From Hericium rajendrae (lineage: Eukaryota > Basidiomycota > Agaricomycetes > Russulales > Hericiaceae), in contig CM065880.1 in the NCBI GenBank assembly GCA_033439255.1, positions 2,914,001-2,978,000 on the forward strand: 64,000 nucleotides of DNA. Direction: 5' to 3'. The notes beneath the pieces were generated by a model, which made no database searches, was not told the DNA's origin, and saw nothing but the letters and a program-made list of their open reading frames with translations. The position numbers and the translations under genes were made by a program. Shown here piece after piece: positions 1 to 10,819 of this stretch (position 1 is the first letter of the stretch; each line of letters begins with the position of its first letter).

Positions 1-1489
1 CGACAGAGCATAAGTATGGGAGGTGAAAGGAACGACTCGGTGTCGGAACCGGGAACCCCACATCGTCGTGATATCAAGGATAAACAAACGCTTCGAACAC
101 TTTGTATAAATTATAGCCCAGCTTTTGTGCCGCCGGATCCGGCGATATCCAATCTTTTTAAACTTAATTGACATTTCGGTCGACTGTCGACCGCACTCGC
201 ATCAAGCCGCATGGTGGGTCCTCCCATGTGCATTCTGTCACACACTGTGGAGAACGAGCATGCTGCTATCGACTGCAACCATGCCGCTGGTCTGAAACAC
301 GGCTGGATGAAATGCCGAAGCCGTCCACTACGGCATACTGGGCGGAGCATTCGCGGAACAGATAGAGGAAGCGACACGGTCACTGCTTCTAGTGCCATGG
401 AGTGGAAGCAAGGCATAGAGATATCTCTGACGCGGTTGCGCGTCGGTCGCGGTATTCCGAGCAACGACGATAGCCGAAGTAAAAGGAGTATCTGAGCTCG
501 ATATCTGGGAATTCAGGGAATGAGCCACCAATAAGAGCGATCACCGCCTATTTCTTGAAGTATAATCTCGGATGCTCTTGAGGCCGGCGTGCGAGACTAG
601 TATCCAGACATCAGAGCCAGACGGCATCTGCCCCCTCGCGACATGGCGATGCATTGATGGAGCTGATGCGGCCAAGCAGGAGGATTGCAAGTAGATGCAG
701 TGTAAGGGCTCAAGTGTGGTCTTTACCCATCATTGAGCCACCATACGTTCCCGTGATGACTGAGGCTGGCCCGGATGCGACAAAGACGGCATCGACAGAT
801 AGAACAACAAAAATCCTGCCACATTATGCGCGAAGCTGTTCGGCATGGCATGATGGCTGTCGTCTCGAGGCAGCTAGGCGGATGACCTTGGCCCAACTCG
901 TAGCATTGAGAGTCAGCGATGCGATGCGATCATCGGTGATGAAAGTGGCTACTCATCTCTGGAGATTCCTGAGCGTCTGGTCGCGTTCGCGTCGCCGCTT
1001 CGCAAGGTGCTGCTCTAGTACATGGACGTGAGCCAGGTAGCTGTACATGGTATAATGCGACAGTAGCTTACAAAGATCCTGAAGCCGAAGACGGTCAAAG
1101 TCGAGTGGTCGCGAATTTAGATACCACAGACCTTAGTCTTGACTGCTGTCGCAGTGCCGACAAAGATCATTACCTATACACGCGCCGAGACTTCCCATGA
1201 TAGGGCAATGATCGGCCAAACCTGAGGTTCTAGAATAAGAACAGGCACTCGGTTGGTCTGGCGCACTTCATTGACGGTTGAAATCGCTAGAAGGCGATGA
1301 AGCCTACGGTCAGCAAGCGGAGAAGGTAGAGTTTCCAGACGAGACAGAAAAACGATTGCCTTCTTCCAGGCGAGGCAGCTGAAAAGACTTGATGTTATAG
1401 AAATTGCTATGTTAAGAGGTCACGTACCACCAAAGTAAGAGAATAACGAAGAGGTAAGAACCCATGTCAACGTCGCGGACGACATCGAC
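1..1489. other. Stretch without a recognised gene
   Basis: Open frames here are short (125 codons at most), overlap on both strands and show no family motif. I found no convincing exon chain, RNA gene or transposon end. The sequence could be decayed coding or repeat DNA. Its right edge is where similarity to the second inverted-repeat arm fades. Confidence 0.3.
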
Positions 1490-1569
1490 GACTCATCGAC
1501 GTCGTTTGGAAGAAATCAAGTTGAGCGAATCCGGCGGGCCGAGCGGATACTGAGCGGACCGGCCTTGAT

Positions 1570-2015
1570 CTTACAGCGTCTGCTGTCGGTTGCAGCTCCG
1601 AGTTTTTCAGCACCTTGTTCCCTTCCTGCAAAATGTGACATCGATATTAGCTTCGATGCCCCATCCATTCGTTAACTTCCCGTTGCTATGGTGATCTTGC
1701 GCTTCGCAACTTGCAATCGAAGTAAGTAAGTATTCCATGATATTTTCTAGACCCCCACTCGAGTTTTCAGCACGATCGACGGTCACGCACGAAGGTTGAA
1801 ATCGCCAGCTTTCGTGATACTGAATACAGTGTATGATTGTAGAAAGGAAAGAGATCGCGGTCAATGCTCCAGACCAGTGTCCGACCACGCTTCGATGCTT
1901 TGTCCCCGAATCGGGAAGCCTATCTGAGAGCGTGCGTACCCACTTTGTACCCTTTCAAGTAAGTTCAAAGCTCGGGCATGGAGGCAACAGTGATCCAATG
2001 CTCTTCATCTTCGTA
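1570..2015 (+). other. Possible C-like exons upstream of A1 (unrecognised)
   Basis: This segment lies just upstream of A1 on the same strand and matches the longer open frame at 21274-21729 in the other arm. A stretch reading RCFVPESGSLSESV followed by a GTAAGT donor is kept in both arms. A weaker counterpart (LVLDKGRALSMKAHY) lies at the same position upstream of A4, and a similar one upstream of A3. This hints at a small spliced gene preceding each A gene. No function can be given, and it may instead be a conserved 5' flank carried along by duplication. Confidence 0.25.
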
Positions 2016-2101
2016 TAGCGACTTTGTGGCCTTTTTGAAAAGGATGTCTCTGAAAGGCAAGTCCCTTCTACTACTTACTGCACAGTGATGTTCGCGACCC
2101 G

Positions 2102-2107
2102 TATAAA
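2102..2107 (+). promoter_or_regulatory. TATA box of A1
   Basis: TATAAA lies about 150 bp upstream of the A1 ATG and is mirrored by the same motif at 21185-21190 before A2. It is followed by an untranslated leader with an intron at 2162-2215 (donor after AGCAAG, acceptor TTTCTAG). A5 has the same leader layout. Confidence 0.5.
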
Positions 2108-2252
2108 GCGTCAGCTCGCGCTTTGATCGAGACCACGCGCTTTAAGCTCCTGGAGAGCAAGGTAGGTTCGCTTTGATCGGTCTCACGCGTCCCTTAACTG
2201 ATCTCTTATTTCTAGGATTCACATCGTTCCCGCACCTACATTCATTTCCAGC

Positions 2253-2970
2253 ATGCCTCATCAACCCCCTGCCCCGCCTAGCCCCGGGCTACCCCGGACG
2301 CTGTACTCCGGCATGTCCTCCCTTCAGATTCACCAGCCTGGCGCTGGCCATAACATGCGAGCGCCTTCATTATTATCACCGGCGTCGGGGACGCATCCTC
2401 CGAAAGCGATGTTCAAATCGTCCAAAGCCGAGCATGCGCATCGACCGAGCAGGAGAGACCATCGATCTTCCACCGTTCTCGGGAAGGACCATCACCAGCT
2501 AGCCGCCACCGCGGGACGCAAACGCATCATGGGCGACGATGCGGAGTTTCTGGCCTCGCAATATTTCTGGAGGCCATTTCCTCGCGAGATGCGTGCCGAA
2601 AGTCAACGGGAGACGGTCCATTTCTTGGGGGCCTGTAAGTCGTCATTCACACCGTCGATCTTGATATGGCCTGACATTTCGTTCAGTGGTCAACGCATTT
2701 GAAAAGCAGAAGAGGAATGAGGAAACCGTGTTAGACGGGCCAAATCGACAACTTGCTGCGCTTCAGGCAAAAGACGCAGACACTGCGCGAGCCATTCAGC
2801 GTCTCAAGGAAGATTCATTGACAGTACGCAATGAGCAAGAGGACCTTATCCTGGACTTACTTCAATTGTCACCAAACGAAGAATTCCGGCAGATTTTTCA
2901 GCGCCATCTTGATTCTCACTATGCAACCCGGAGGAGCATGGATGAGATGTGGAGGCAAGCAAGTCAGTGA
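2253..2970 (+). CDS. A1: proline-rich protein with helical/coiled-coil tail, A family
   Basis: The product is 221 residues from two exons, 2253-2634 and 2687-2970, joined in phase 1. The N-terminus is proline-rich and carries the family motif LYSGMSSLQI. Residues about 85-130 contain a basic patch (GRKRI), a predicted helix, a turn with WRPFP, and a second predicted helix in which the intron falls. The second exon is charged, heptad-like helix ending in LLQLSPNEEFRQ, a motif echoed in every paralogue. The start is the first ATG after an untranslated leader intron and is shared with A2. The gene converges on B1, with stop codons 111 bp apart. I do not recognise a named domain. The layout resembles a helix-loop-helix protein without a proper basic region; that is inference. 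Confidence 0.75.
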
Positions 2971-3172
2971 TTCCAGAATAGAGAAAGATTAAGATTTGCT
3001 TCTATGTATGCCTTGCGCTAACAATTAAATAAGTATTCATCACATGTCCGTATGGAGTTCAGATACTTTCATGCAAATCCTCTATCGTTTAAGATAGCTT
3101 CGTAACATTGCCACTGATTCACGCAGCTGGGCTATCTCCAGCTTAAACGCTGCGTTCTCAGCAGCCAGAATG

Positions 3173-3313
3173 TGTTAGATTCGGTAATTACGGCAGCCAT
3201 CGGGCTTTGCCGAAGTCCTTAAACCTTATCTACGAGTACTTACCGGTGTCATCAACGTCCCAATTTAGTCGTGTCGTTTTATTCCGTTGTCGCTGCGCTT
3301 GCCGTTTTCAACA
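3173..3313 (+). repeat. 5' LTR (141 bp)
   Basis: It starts TGTTAGATTCGG and ends TTTTCAACA, and is identical to the 3' LTR when read base by base. The upstream target-site copy is GAATG. Confidence 0.92.
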
Positions 3314-3541
3314 GGTTATGGGCCCTGCCCGTTCCTAACTCTCGTCATTCTTGCTCGTATTCTGCGGTCTACATCAGGCTTGTTTTGACACCTGCTCCAT
3401 TCCTTGTGCTTCATCCTCGAACCAATCGCTTGCAACGACCGGTAATCACGCATCAACCGTGTTCGGCCTGATCACTCGTCATTCAGCAGTCCTTCTCTCT
3501 ATCCCCTATCCTTTCTAGTCATTCTTTTCGACATCACCATC

Positions 3542-4348
3542 ATGCAGTCCACCGAACGTGTTGACAAGCTGAAGGAGGGCAACTATGTGCAGTGGAGGAC
3601 GGTCATGGAGGCACTTCTCATTGCAGCAGATCTGTGGGAGGTTGTTGGGCCAGAGGTGTCAGGGCTGGTACCCAGAGGTGTGAAGGCAGTTCAGGCGAGG
3701 GAGAAGAAGAGGCAGCAGGCACGCTCGAAGATCACGCTGAGTATTGAGTCCTCTCAGATGCCTTTCATTGTGGGTTTGGAGGATCCAAGGCTTATGTGGA
3801 AGACTTTGGAGGATATTCATCGCTCTGGGTCTGTCAATCACATCCTCTCCCTTCGACGTCGCTTCTTCAGCATGACCAAGCTCGAGTCTGAGTCCACCAT
3901 GGATTGGACTAGTCGTGTCCGTTCCACAGCCCTTGAGCTATCCCATTCCCCTGTTCCTATCCAGGACATCGACATCATCCTCGTCATCACCGATGGTCTC
4001 CCTGAGGAGTATCAGTCGATCGTCACTGCCCTCGATGGAATCCCTTTTTCCGATCTCACTCTCAGCAGTGTCATGTCACGTATCTCTGGCCTGGAGTCTC
4101 AGCTCAGCCGTTCCCAGGACAGGCGCTCAGTATCCGACCAAGCCCTGATTGCCAGGCAGACCCGGTTCACAGGGTCATCCAGCAAGGACGTTACCTGCTA
4201 TACATGTGGTGGGAAAGGTCATATGGCAAGGGTCTGTCCATCCAGTCAGTCTCATGTCAGGTTTGCAGAGGCAGATTTTGTGGAGAGCAATGGTGAGGAG
4301 TCTGCTCAATCTGCACAAGTTGATGAACCTTTCCTTCGCCTCTTTTAA
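3542..4348 (+). CDS. gag: Copia-type gag (UBN2-like) with CCHC zinc knuckle
   Basis: This is a single frame of 268 residues inside the LTR element. The N-terminal two thirds have the layout of Copia gag: KLKEGNYVQWRTVMEALL near the start, the region around LMWKTLEDIH, and the later LRRRFFSMTKL and DGLPEEYQSIV segments. A zinc knuckle C-x2-C-x4-H-x4-C (CYTCGGKGHMARVCP) lies near residue 220-235. The frame ends in an acidic tail before the 3' LTR. Gag proteins of this family assemble the particle and bind element RNA. No pol follows, so this product alone could only serve packaging. Confidence 0.85.
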   Translation: MQSTERVDKLKEGNYVQWRTVMEALLIAADLWEVVGPEVSGLVPRGVKAVQAREKKRQQARSKITLSIESSQMPFIVGLEDPRLMWKTLEDIHRSGSVNHILSLRRRFFSMTKLESESTMDWTSRVRSTALELSHSPVPIQDIDIILVITDGLPEEYQSIVTALDGIPFSDLTLSSVMSRISGLESQLSRSQDRRSVSDQALIARQTRFTGSSSKDVTCYTCGGKGHMARVCPSSQSHVRFAEADFVESNGEESAQSAQVDEPFLRLF

Positions 4349-4387
4349 TTGTTACTTTCTGCCGATGGTTGCCTCATTATGTAGGAG

Positions 4388-4528
4388 TGTTAGATTCGGT
4401 AATTACGGCAGCCATCGGGCTTTGCCGAAGTCCTTAAACCTTATCTACGAGTACTTACCGGTGTCATCAACGTCCCAATTTAGTCGTGTCGTTTTATTCC
4501 GTTGTCGCTGCGCTTGCCGTTTTCAACA
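4388..4528 (+). repeat. 3' LTR (141 bp)
   Basis: It is identical to the LTR at 3173-3313 and is followed directly by the second target-site copy GAATG at 4529-4533. Confidence 0.92.
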
Positions 4529-5764
4529 GAATGTTTACCTGGGTCCTGAGCATGTCGCCGATTTCATCACGCTCTCTGATTGCCGCCTGGAACTGAGCTT
4601 CCTTCGCTTGCCAGACAGCATTGCGTACCGAGTCCCCGACCCATTCTATGGCTGCACAGAGATTGTCAAGCTGCGATCATCAAGTTTCGAATCATACCCA
4701 ACGTACCTCTTTCCAAACACTGCGCTTCTGTATGCGGCAGCCCTTTCTTGTCATTGACGTCAGGTAAGGGTACGTCGGGCCAGAAAAGTTGGTGAAGCTG
4801 CCGTATCAGGCCTCTGATCTGACCCCGGTGTCTCGTACCCCTTTGCCTGTCCATCTCTCGCCTCATTCCCTTCGCCGATGGCTCGACGTTCCTCATGCTG
4901 CCGCCATCGTCCATTCCGTCATGATCCATGCCATCGTCATCGCTCTCAATGTCGTCTGCGTCTCTGTAAGCGCCAGACGTGAATACGCTGCCCGACTTGG
5001 TCTTCAGACTACTCATGATGCGGGGGATGGGGTTGAGCCTGTACTTTTGCATGTACCCAGAAGATGGGCCCTTCTTCGAGTCCTTCGCAGACTTTCGAGG
5101 CTTGAGAGTCGCCTTCGCACGCAGGTTGCTCGTAGACGGGCCGGCGGGTTGCAGAGAACTCGGGCCGGATGCTCCCGCCTGCGACACTTGAGGGTATGGG
5201 AGGGAAGGTACGGCGGGAGGTGGTGGTGGAGCGTGGGGGCGAGGGGTCGCATGCCGTGATGGCAGTGGCGGTCGTTGGGGAGATGGGCCTGGCAGCTGAA
5301 GATTCCACGACGAAGAAGAACTCGAAACAGCTGGCCAGCGAGGTGCATGTGCGAGAGATTGAGGAGTGGGCGCGCTGATTTCAGGCATCCTGCCGGAAGA
5401 AGTCCCTTGTGCTGATGGGTACCGGCCATTGTCTACAAACATGTTGGAGGGATTGTTGGAACTTGTCGCAGGCATGAAGAATGGTGCATAGGTTTGAGGT
5501 GGAGGTAGACGCCAATTTGTACCGCCCACTGTGTCGAATGCATGTGGGTCCTCCACTGGATTATACGGCGATGACGCTCGAGGCGTCCTTGAGGTCGACC
5601 TGTTCGGGATGTCCGTCGAGTGGGATGAACTATGTCAATCAGACACAAATGAGCAGGCACCTCAACAGCAGTATTATATGGACTTACGAGGCATGGGCAT
5701 TGGTACTTTGATTATGTGAAGTATGCCTGTGTGTGGGCTGTTGTGGAGTACGTCGCGATGTCAT

Positions 5765-6886
5765 GCTGAGCTTTTGGCCGAGGAGGCGTTTCTGATCGTC
5801 TAGATCGTTGCAGTCGTAAGATAGAAAATTAGGGTATCAGTAGTGTAACCGTAGAATAGAGGCGTCCGGCGCCGGAGATACGTGGTAGAATAGACCAGAG
5901 ACGAGATGCTGGTGGAATGGAGCCTCAGGCTTGGATCTGCTCGTTTAATACCCAGCATTCCGTCGCTAGCGTCCTGCGCATACAATACCAAGTCGCGTTG
6001 AGTGCCATGCAATGAACAGACGGAGACGGAGAGGGACTCACAATTGTGGTCATTGTATTCTGCAATGACAAGACGACGGGTACGTTGCTCCTGATGGATC
6101 GTTATACAAAATAAAGAGCATACAACAACATTAGCATCCCATTTGAGGTATCATCCATCGAAGATTACGCTTATTGTGATACAGTTGCGAACGAAAACCT
6201 GTGTCTTCACATAGCCTGACGTGAGATCTGCGTCCGCTGTGTGTCCGACTACTTATTGTGAGGTGTGAAGAAGTCGGATTGTCGTACCTTGGTGGAATGA
6301 CGCCAGAGATCGTGGTATCTTCGGACCTCGAAGACTTGGCATTACTCGTCGTCACGTTGAAGCAGTGGTAAACGCAATGCAAGGGCGCTTAAAAGAGCGG
6401 GAATCCACAACAATAAGTCGGGGATTGAGAATGCTTGTCATTGGTCGGTCGACATCGATAACGACAATCCTAGGGAAATCGGTCAGATTTGGGAAACGAC
6501 AGGAGGAGGTACATGCGAGGGCTGCCCATGAAGCAATATTGTAATTAGATATTGACTGTATGTCTGGCGTTCAATATTCTCCAATATTCTGTCGTGCAGC
6601 AATACACTGCCGCGTTATACAAATGGAATCCAGCGTTCAAACGTGTCCTGCCTTGTCTTGGAACGGACCTGCCGCTGTAGCTCGCCTAGCTGAGAGTCTT
6701 GATACAAACGTTTGGACTTGCGCCCAATCTCGGGACCGTCTGACATGCATATGATATGCTGCAGGACGAAATGGACGTTGCGCGGGCAATGGTGAGGTAT
6801 GATCTGAATACGCCCTCCTCGACCTCACCGTCCTTGTGGTCTGACAGGGCATAAGATATCAGCTATTCCAGCGCTCATGGGAAGAA
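5765..6886 (-). promoter_or_regulatory. 5' flank and promoter of B1, TATTAAA at 5943-5949
   Basis: This 1.1 kb stretch is mirrored at 17750-18841 upstream of B2. It contains TATTAAA about 180 bp before the ATG; the same heptamer precedes B2, B3, B4 and B5. Short frames here are interrupted and differ between the arms, so I see no confident gene, although a decayed upstream gene cannot be excluded. Confidence 0.45.
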
Positions 6887-8287
6887 GTCCAAGAGTAGAT
6901 ACAAAACCGGACCCTGAACATCTGACGGTCCCGATCGCACAAGTGACCCTTTACTTCTCGCCGAATCTTCATAGAACTTCTAAGCCATCACTCACCATCA
7001 TCTCCATTGAATTCGAACCCGCTCTGTGCACGCATGAGAGCGTACTTTAGCAAATAGATCCGTATTCCCAAACTGTAGCGGGATGCTGAGCTGAACGGCG
7101 GAAAACGTGTAAACACGATCCACGTGGCAATTACAGGTGTCTCTCGACATCACCGCACTGCTTATCATCCAGTAGAGTTCTTCTGGAGTCAGCAGTATTA
7201 ACTTCCTTCCTGGACGTCCCTAGAGCCAAGGTCCGGGAGCGGCGTAGATGAAGCCTGCCGACTTTCAGCGCCTCAGCGAGGATGCGAGATGTAGAAGTCA
7301 ATAATCATGTCTCTCGACGGATATAAGCAAACGGGCACCTTGGAAGTAACGCGCTGCATTCTTCACTAGATAAACCCCACTGCCGACCCCAGACAAATAG
7401 CAAGATAGTTGCCATACATCGTCGTTTTCTGATTCATGGAGAACTTGCGGACGGAAAACACGTCCTTCTGAGCGTATGAAACCTAGAAGTTCAAGGTGCA
7501 CGGGCCATTCATTAGGGGATCGAAACGTACGCGTGGCGCTCAGAAGCAGACACGAGCTCCGCCAAATTTCACGTGTCCTGCACCTCTACCTCATGCGATG
7601 CTATGTCAGAAGTGACTCACAAAAGAATAACGTGGGACAGTCGAGTCGATGGCGCACTTGGATCGCAACGTGAGGCTTACTCTAGACTGGTGACCAGTCT
7701 CTGGCACACAACGAGGGGGGGAGGGGTTGTGTATACTCGCATTCCATTACCATTATCATGCGCACGCACAAGCACTGAGATCTATCCTGTAACACGGCAT
7801 ATGAGGTCAAACAGGACCTTATTGGAAGATAAACTTACTATAGCTAACGATCCGTTTCAGAAAATGTCAGTACAGCTGGCGGTCGTCTGAGAGAGATTGA
7901 ACGTGAATTGAGAACTGGCAGCGGCGCCATCGAGCGCGGCTCGCTCGTTGTTTGCGCCTGTTAGGATCGATGGAGGCGATTGTCTTCCTTTGTCTTCCTG
8001 AGATTCCTGGCCTCCGAGTTCCGCAGAGTTCAAAGTTCCAACTTTGTTCAACGTACGCTGTCACCATCAACCATATCCCATTTGCAGCTCTTGAAGTGGA
8101 TGGAATGCTCATTTGCACTACTATATGAGGTACATTGATTTTTATTGCACCCTTGCTACCGAACAAGACAACAAAGACGAGAAGAACCAACAAAAAGAAT
8201 GCAGTACGATCAACGACTGGACAGCAACGCCCTCGGGCAAAGCCTCAAAGCGGACCAAGAAACTAACAAACTAACAAAGACGACTCC
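6887..8287. other. Intergenic, no gene seen
   Basis: It runs from the end of the inverted-repeat arm to the stop of the secreted repeat gene. No open frame with recognisable motifs or credible exon chain was found. The part near 8040-8287 is probably 3' untranslated sequence of the minus-strand secreted gene. Confidence 0.3.
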
Positions 8288-10626
8288 TCACGACTGCGCG
8301 TTGATCGCGGCGTTCTGCGCCGAGAAAGTGGTCGAGACGACGGGACAGCCCTTACCAGGGCCATTCAGGTTCTGCAGCGTAATGGACGCGGCGGTGAGGC
8401 GCGCAAGCTGCGACTGCTTTGAGTTGTCGAGCGGGTACGAGACCTGGACGCTCGGGTTGTTGATCGCGTGCCCAGCGTTCGCGTTAGCGGTCATTTGCTA
8501 GAACACGATGTGAGCTGCCATGTCATGCGTTAGCGGTGCGTGGATGCGCACCTGGATGTACTCGTCCTCAGAGGGCGGACAGGCGCAAGGGATCTTGATG
8601 GGCTTGCCGTCCGCGCCATTGACGGCGCCGTCACAGTCGCCGGTGCCGGTGGGGTTCACGCCGGACTGGAAGCCCAGAGGCGGCGCGACGGCGGAGACCT
8701 GCGCCTCGCTCAAGGCGCCGGTGCTCGGCGTCGCGTTGTTCGTGCCAGACGGCGCGGCGGGGGCAGGTGCGGCAGCAGCAGAAGTCGATGCGGGAGGCAC
8801 GGCAGCGGAGGTCGATGCGGGGGGCGCGGGCGCGGCACTGGGCGGGAGCGGCTGGCCGTTCGAGATGGCCTGGTTCTGCGCGGAGAAGGTGGTTGAAGCG
8901 ACGGGGCAGCCTTTTCCGGGGCCATTTAGATTCTGGAGCGTGATCGAGGCGGCGGTGAGGCGGGTGAGCTGCGATTGCTTAGAATCGTCGAGAGGGTAGT
9001 CGACTTTGACTGTAGGATTGTTGATCGCGTGGCCGGCGTTGGCATTCGCAGTGAGTTGCTGCAGCAAGCGCATCAGACGTTTCTCTTTTCGTCGAGAAAA
9101 AGCATGGTAGCTTACCTGGATATACTCGTCTTGCGAAGGGGGGCACGCGCAGGGGATCTTGATGGGCTTGCCATCAGAACCCTTGACAGCACCGTCGCAG
9201 TCACCGGTACCTGCATGACCATCAGTACAACGTTCGAAGGCCGCTTTATACACGAGAGACTCACCAGTGGGGTTCACACCTGACTGGAAGCCAAGAGGAG
9301 GAGCGACAGCGGAAACCTGAGCCTCAGACAGCGCACCAGAGCCATCAGAAGCATCGGCATTGTTCGTGCCAGCCGGGGCGGATGGGGCTGGCGCGGGAGC
9401 AGTGGAAGACGGGGCAGGTGCGGGAGCAGCAGAAGACGGAGCAGGTACAGGAGCAGCAGAAGACGGGGCGGGCGCGGGTGCGGCGCTGGGCGGGAGCGGC
9501 TGGCCATTCTGGATCGCCTGGTTCTGGGCAGAGAACGTCGTTGATACAATGGGGCAGCCCTTGCCAGGCCCATTCAGATTCTGAAGCGTGATCGACGCAG
9601 CCGTAAGACGCGTCAACTGCGATTGCTTGGAGTTGTCGAGCGGGTAGTCAACTTTGACCGTGGGGTTGTTGATCGCCTGGCCCGCGTTCGCGTTCGCCGT
9701 CAGTTGCTAGAGTAGGGTGTCAGCGCACGCAGAGGGACGGACGCGGTGGCGCTCACCTGTATGTACTCGTCCTGAGATGGAGGACACGCGCAGGGAATCT
9801 TGATGGGTTTGCCATCAGATCCGTTGACAGCGCCATCACAGTCGCCAGTACCTGCGCAGGTGCACGTTAGTGAACGGAGCGTAGAATGTGAATGGTGGCT
9901 TACCTGTGGGGTTCACGCCAGACTGGAAACCGAGTGGGGGCGCAACGGCGGAAACCTGGGCCTCAGTAAGGGCGCCCGAAGCGGGCGCGGAAGGCGCGGG
10001 TGCCGGAGCAGGAGCTGCGCTGGAAGGCGCCGGGGCCGCAGCGGGCGCGCTGGAAGCCGGCACCGAGACCGAAGGAGGGAGAGCCTGGCCGGCCTGGATG
10101 GCCTTCTGCTGGGCAGAGAAGGTCGTAGACACGACGGGGCAGCCCTTGCCAGGGCCGTTCAAATTCTGCAGGGTCACAGCGGCGGTGTTAAGGCGCGCGA
10201 GTTGGGACGCCTGGGAGTTATCCGTGGGGAAAGACACCTCGACGGTCGGGTTGTTCACAGCGTGTCCGGCGGCCAGATTTGCGTTCAGATCCTACACGAT
10301 AAAAATTCGACTTCATAGAGCTGGTAGAATAACATGAGGAAGGACGTACGTCAATGAAGGTCTGGCGGTCTGGAGGGCATGCGCAAGGAATCTTGATGGG
10401 CTTGCCATCGGCGCCGTTTACCGCGCCATCGCAATCACCGGTACCTGCAGACGGTGTAAGAATTGCCTAGATGAACGTACGCACATCACTCACCGGTCGG
10501 GTTGATGCCTGATTGGAAGCCGAACTCAGGGATGAGGCTGGGGTCGACGTCGCGCCTGACGGGGCGTGCAGAGGTGACTCCGGCGAGGAACAACGCAATG
10601 GAAATCGTAGCGGTCGAAAGCTTCAT
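8288..10626 (-). CDS. Secreted four-module Cys-repeat protein
   Basis: Eight exons (10626-10494, 10444-10350, 10291-9904, 9851-9757, 9706-9265, 9210-9116, 9058-8552, 8497-8288) give about 654 residues. Residues 1-20 form a signal peptide (MKLSTATISIALFLAGVTSA), so the protein is probably exported. Four tandem modules of about 150 residues follow. Each has FQSG(V/I)NPTGTGDCDGAV, GKPIKIPCACPP, a segment like NANAGHAINNP, LQNLNGPGKGCP and STTFSAQ, giving four or so cysteines per module. Ala/Pro-rich linkers separate modules. Introns recur at the same two points in each module (after NPTG and after EYIQ), except that module 4 has lost the first, so the gene grew by duplication of exon pairs. I know similar modules from wood-decay fungal secretomes but no established function. 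Confidence 0.85.
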
Positions 10627-10813
10627 TTTTTTTTAACAGGGTCAAGGTCCAGCGATGAGAAGGAAAGTTTCCAAAGGATTGTAAGAAAGTGAGTGTACGC
10701 CAGGCAGACTTGAACTTGAGCAGGAAAAAAGTCAGCCGAGCTAGCCGGACCTGACGAGGAGAACAGGGAAGAAAGAGCGAGGGGATGGCCAACAATGGGC
10801 CTGTCATCGTTGC

Positions 10814-10819
10814 CTTTAT
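10814..10819 (-). promoter_or_regulatory. TATA box of the secreted repeat gene
   Basis: TATAAA on the minus strand lies about 190 bp upstream of the ATG at 10626, inside a GGCCGTATAAAGGC context. It is the only good TATA match nearby. Confidence 0.5.

Larger units (their letters stand above)
3173..4528 (+). mobile_element. Gag-only non-autonomous LTR retroelement, Copia-like (TR-GAG/TRIM type)
   Basis: The element is 1356 bp with two LTRs of 141 bp (3173-3313 and 4388-4528) that read identically, begin TGTTAG and end CAACA. A 5 bp target-site duplication, GAATG, flanks it at 3168-3172 and 4529-4533. The interior holds one gag-like frame and no protease, integrase or reverse transcriptase, so it must depend on a partner in trans. 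It looks whole for its type. Identical LTRs and an exact duplication argue for a very recent insertion. The closest described class by layout is the gag-encoding terminal-repeat elements. It sits in the last exon of B1, in the opposite orientation. Confidence 0.9.
3082..5764 (-). pseudogene. B1: bHLH-like coiled-coil protein gene interrupted by a retroelement
   Basis: Three exons are visible: 5764-5688 (25 codons plus 2 nt), 5629-4707, and a last exon starting at 4651. The second exon encodes a Ser/Pro-rich stretch, the motif GYMQKYRL, an acidic run, then a basic region and helix 1 (RHRGQIRGL) followed by LFWP. The phase-1 intron falls inside helix 2, which reads HTEAQCLERAIEWVGDSV after splicing. 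The last exon is coiled coil. It is split by the LTR element at 3173-4528, with host sequence resuming at 3167 and reaching a stop at 3082. The host exon pieces on either side total 209 nt, exactly the length of the B2 last exon, so the gene was open before insertion. The element lies antisense to B1. A truncated protein keeping the bHLH may still be made. Confidence 0.75.
1490..6886. repeat. Left arm of a large inverted duplication (A1/B1 module)
   Basis: This segment is the reverse complement, with divergence, of 17750-21790. Matching landmarks in mirrored order are the C-like exons, gene A, gene B with its splice sites, the B promoter with TATTAAA, and the distal flank at 6620-6886 against 17750-18000. 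Removing the 1361 bp retroelement insertion (element plus one target-site copy) leaves about 4.0 kb, equal to the other arm. Both arms carry a complete convergent A/B pair with the same flanks, so a whole module was copied, not single genes. Confidence 0.85.

Noticed and set aside
1607-1888. 93-codon minus-strand frame
   Set aside because: The conserved reading, if any, is on the plus strand, as shown by the other arm.
8520-10337. Several plus-strand frames of 70-170 codons rich in Gly/Ala
   Set aside because: Antisense shadows of the Ala/Pro linkers and repeats in the secreted protein gene.
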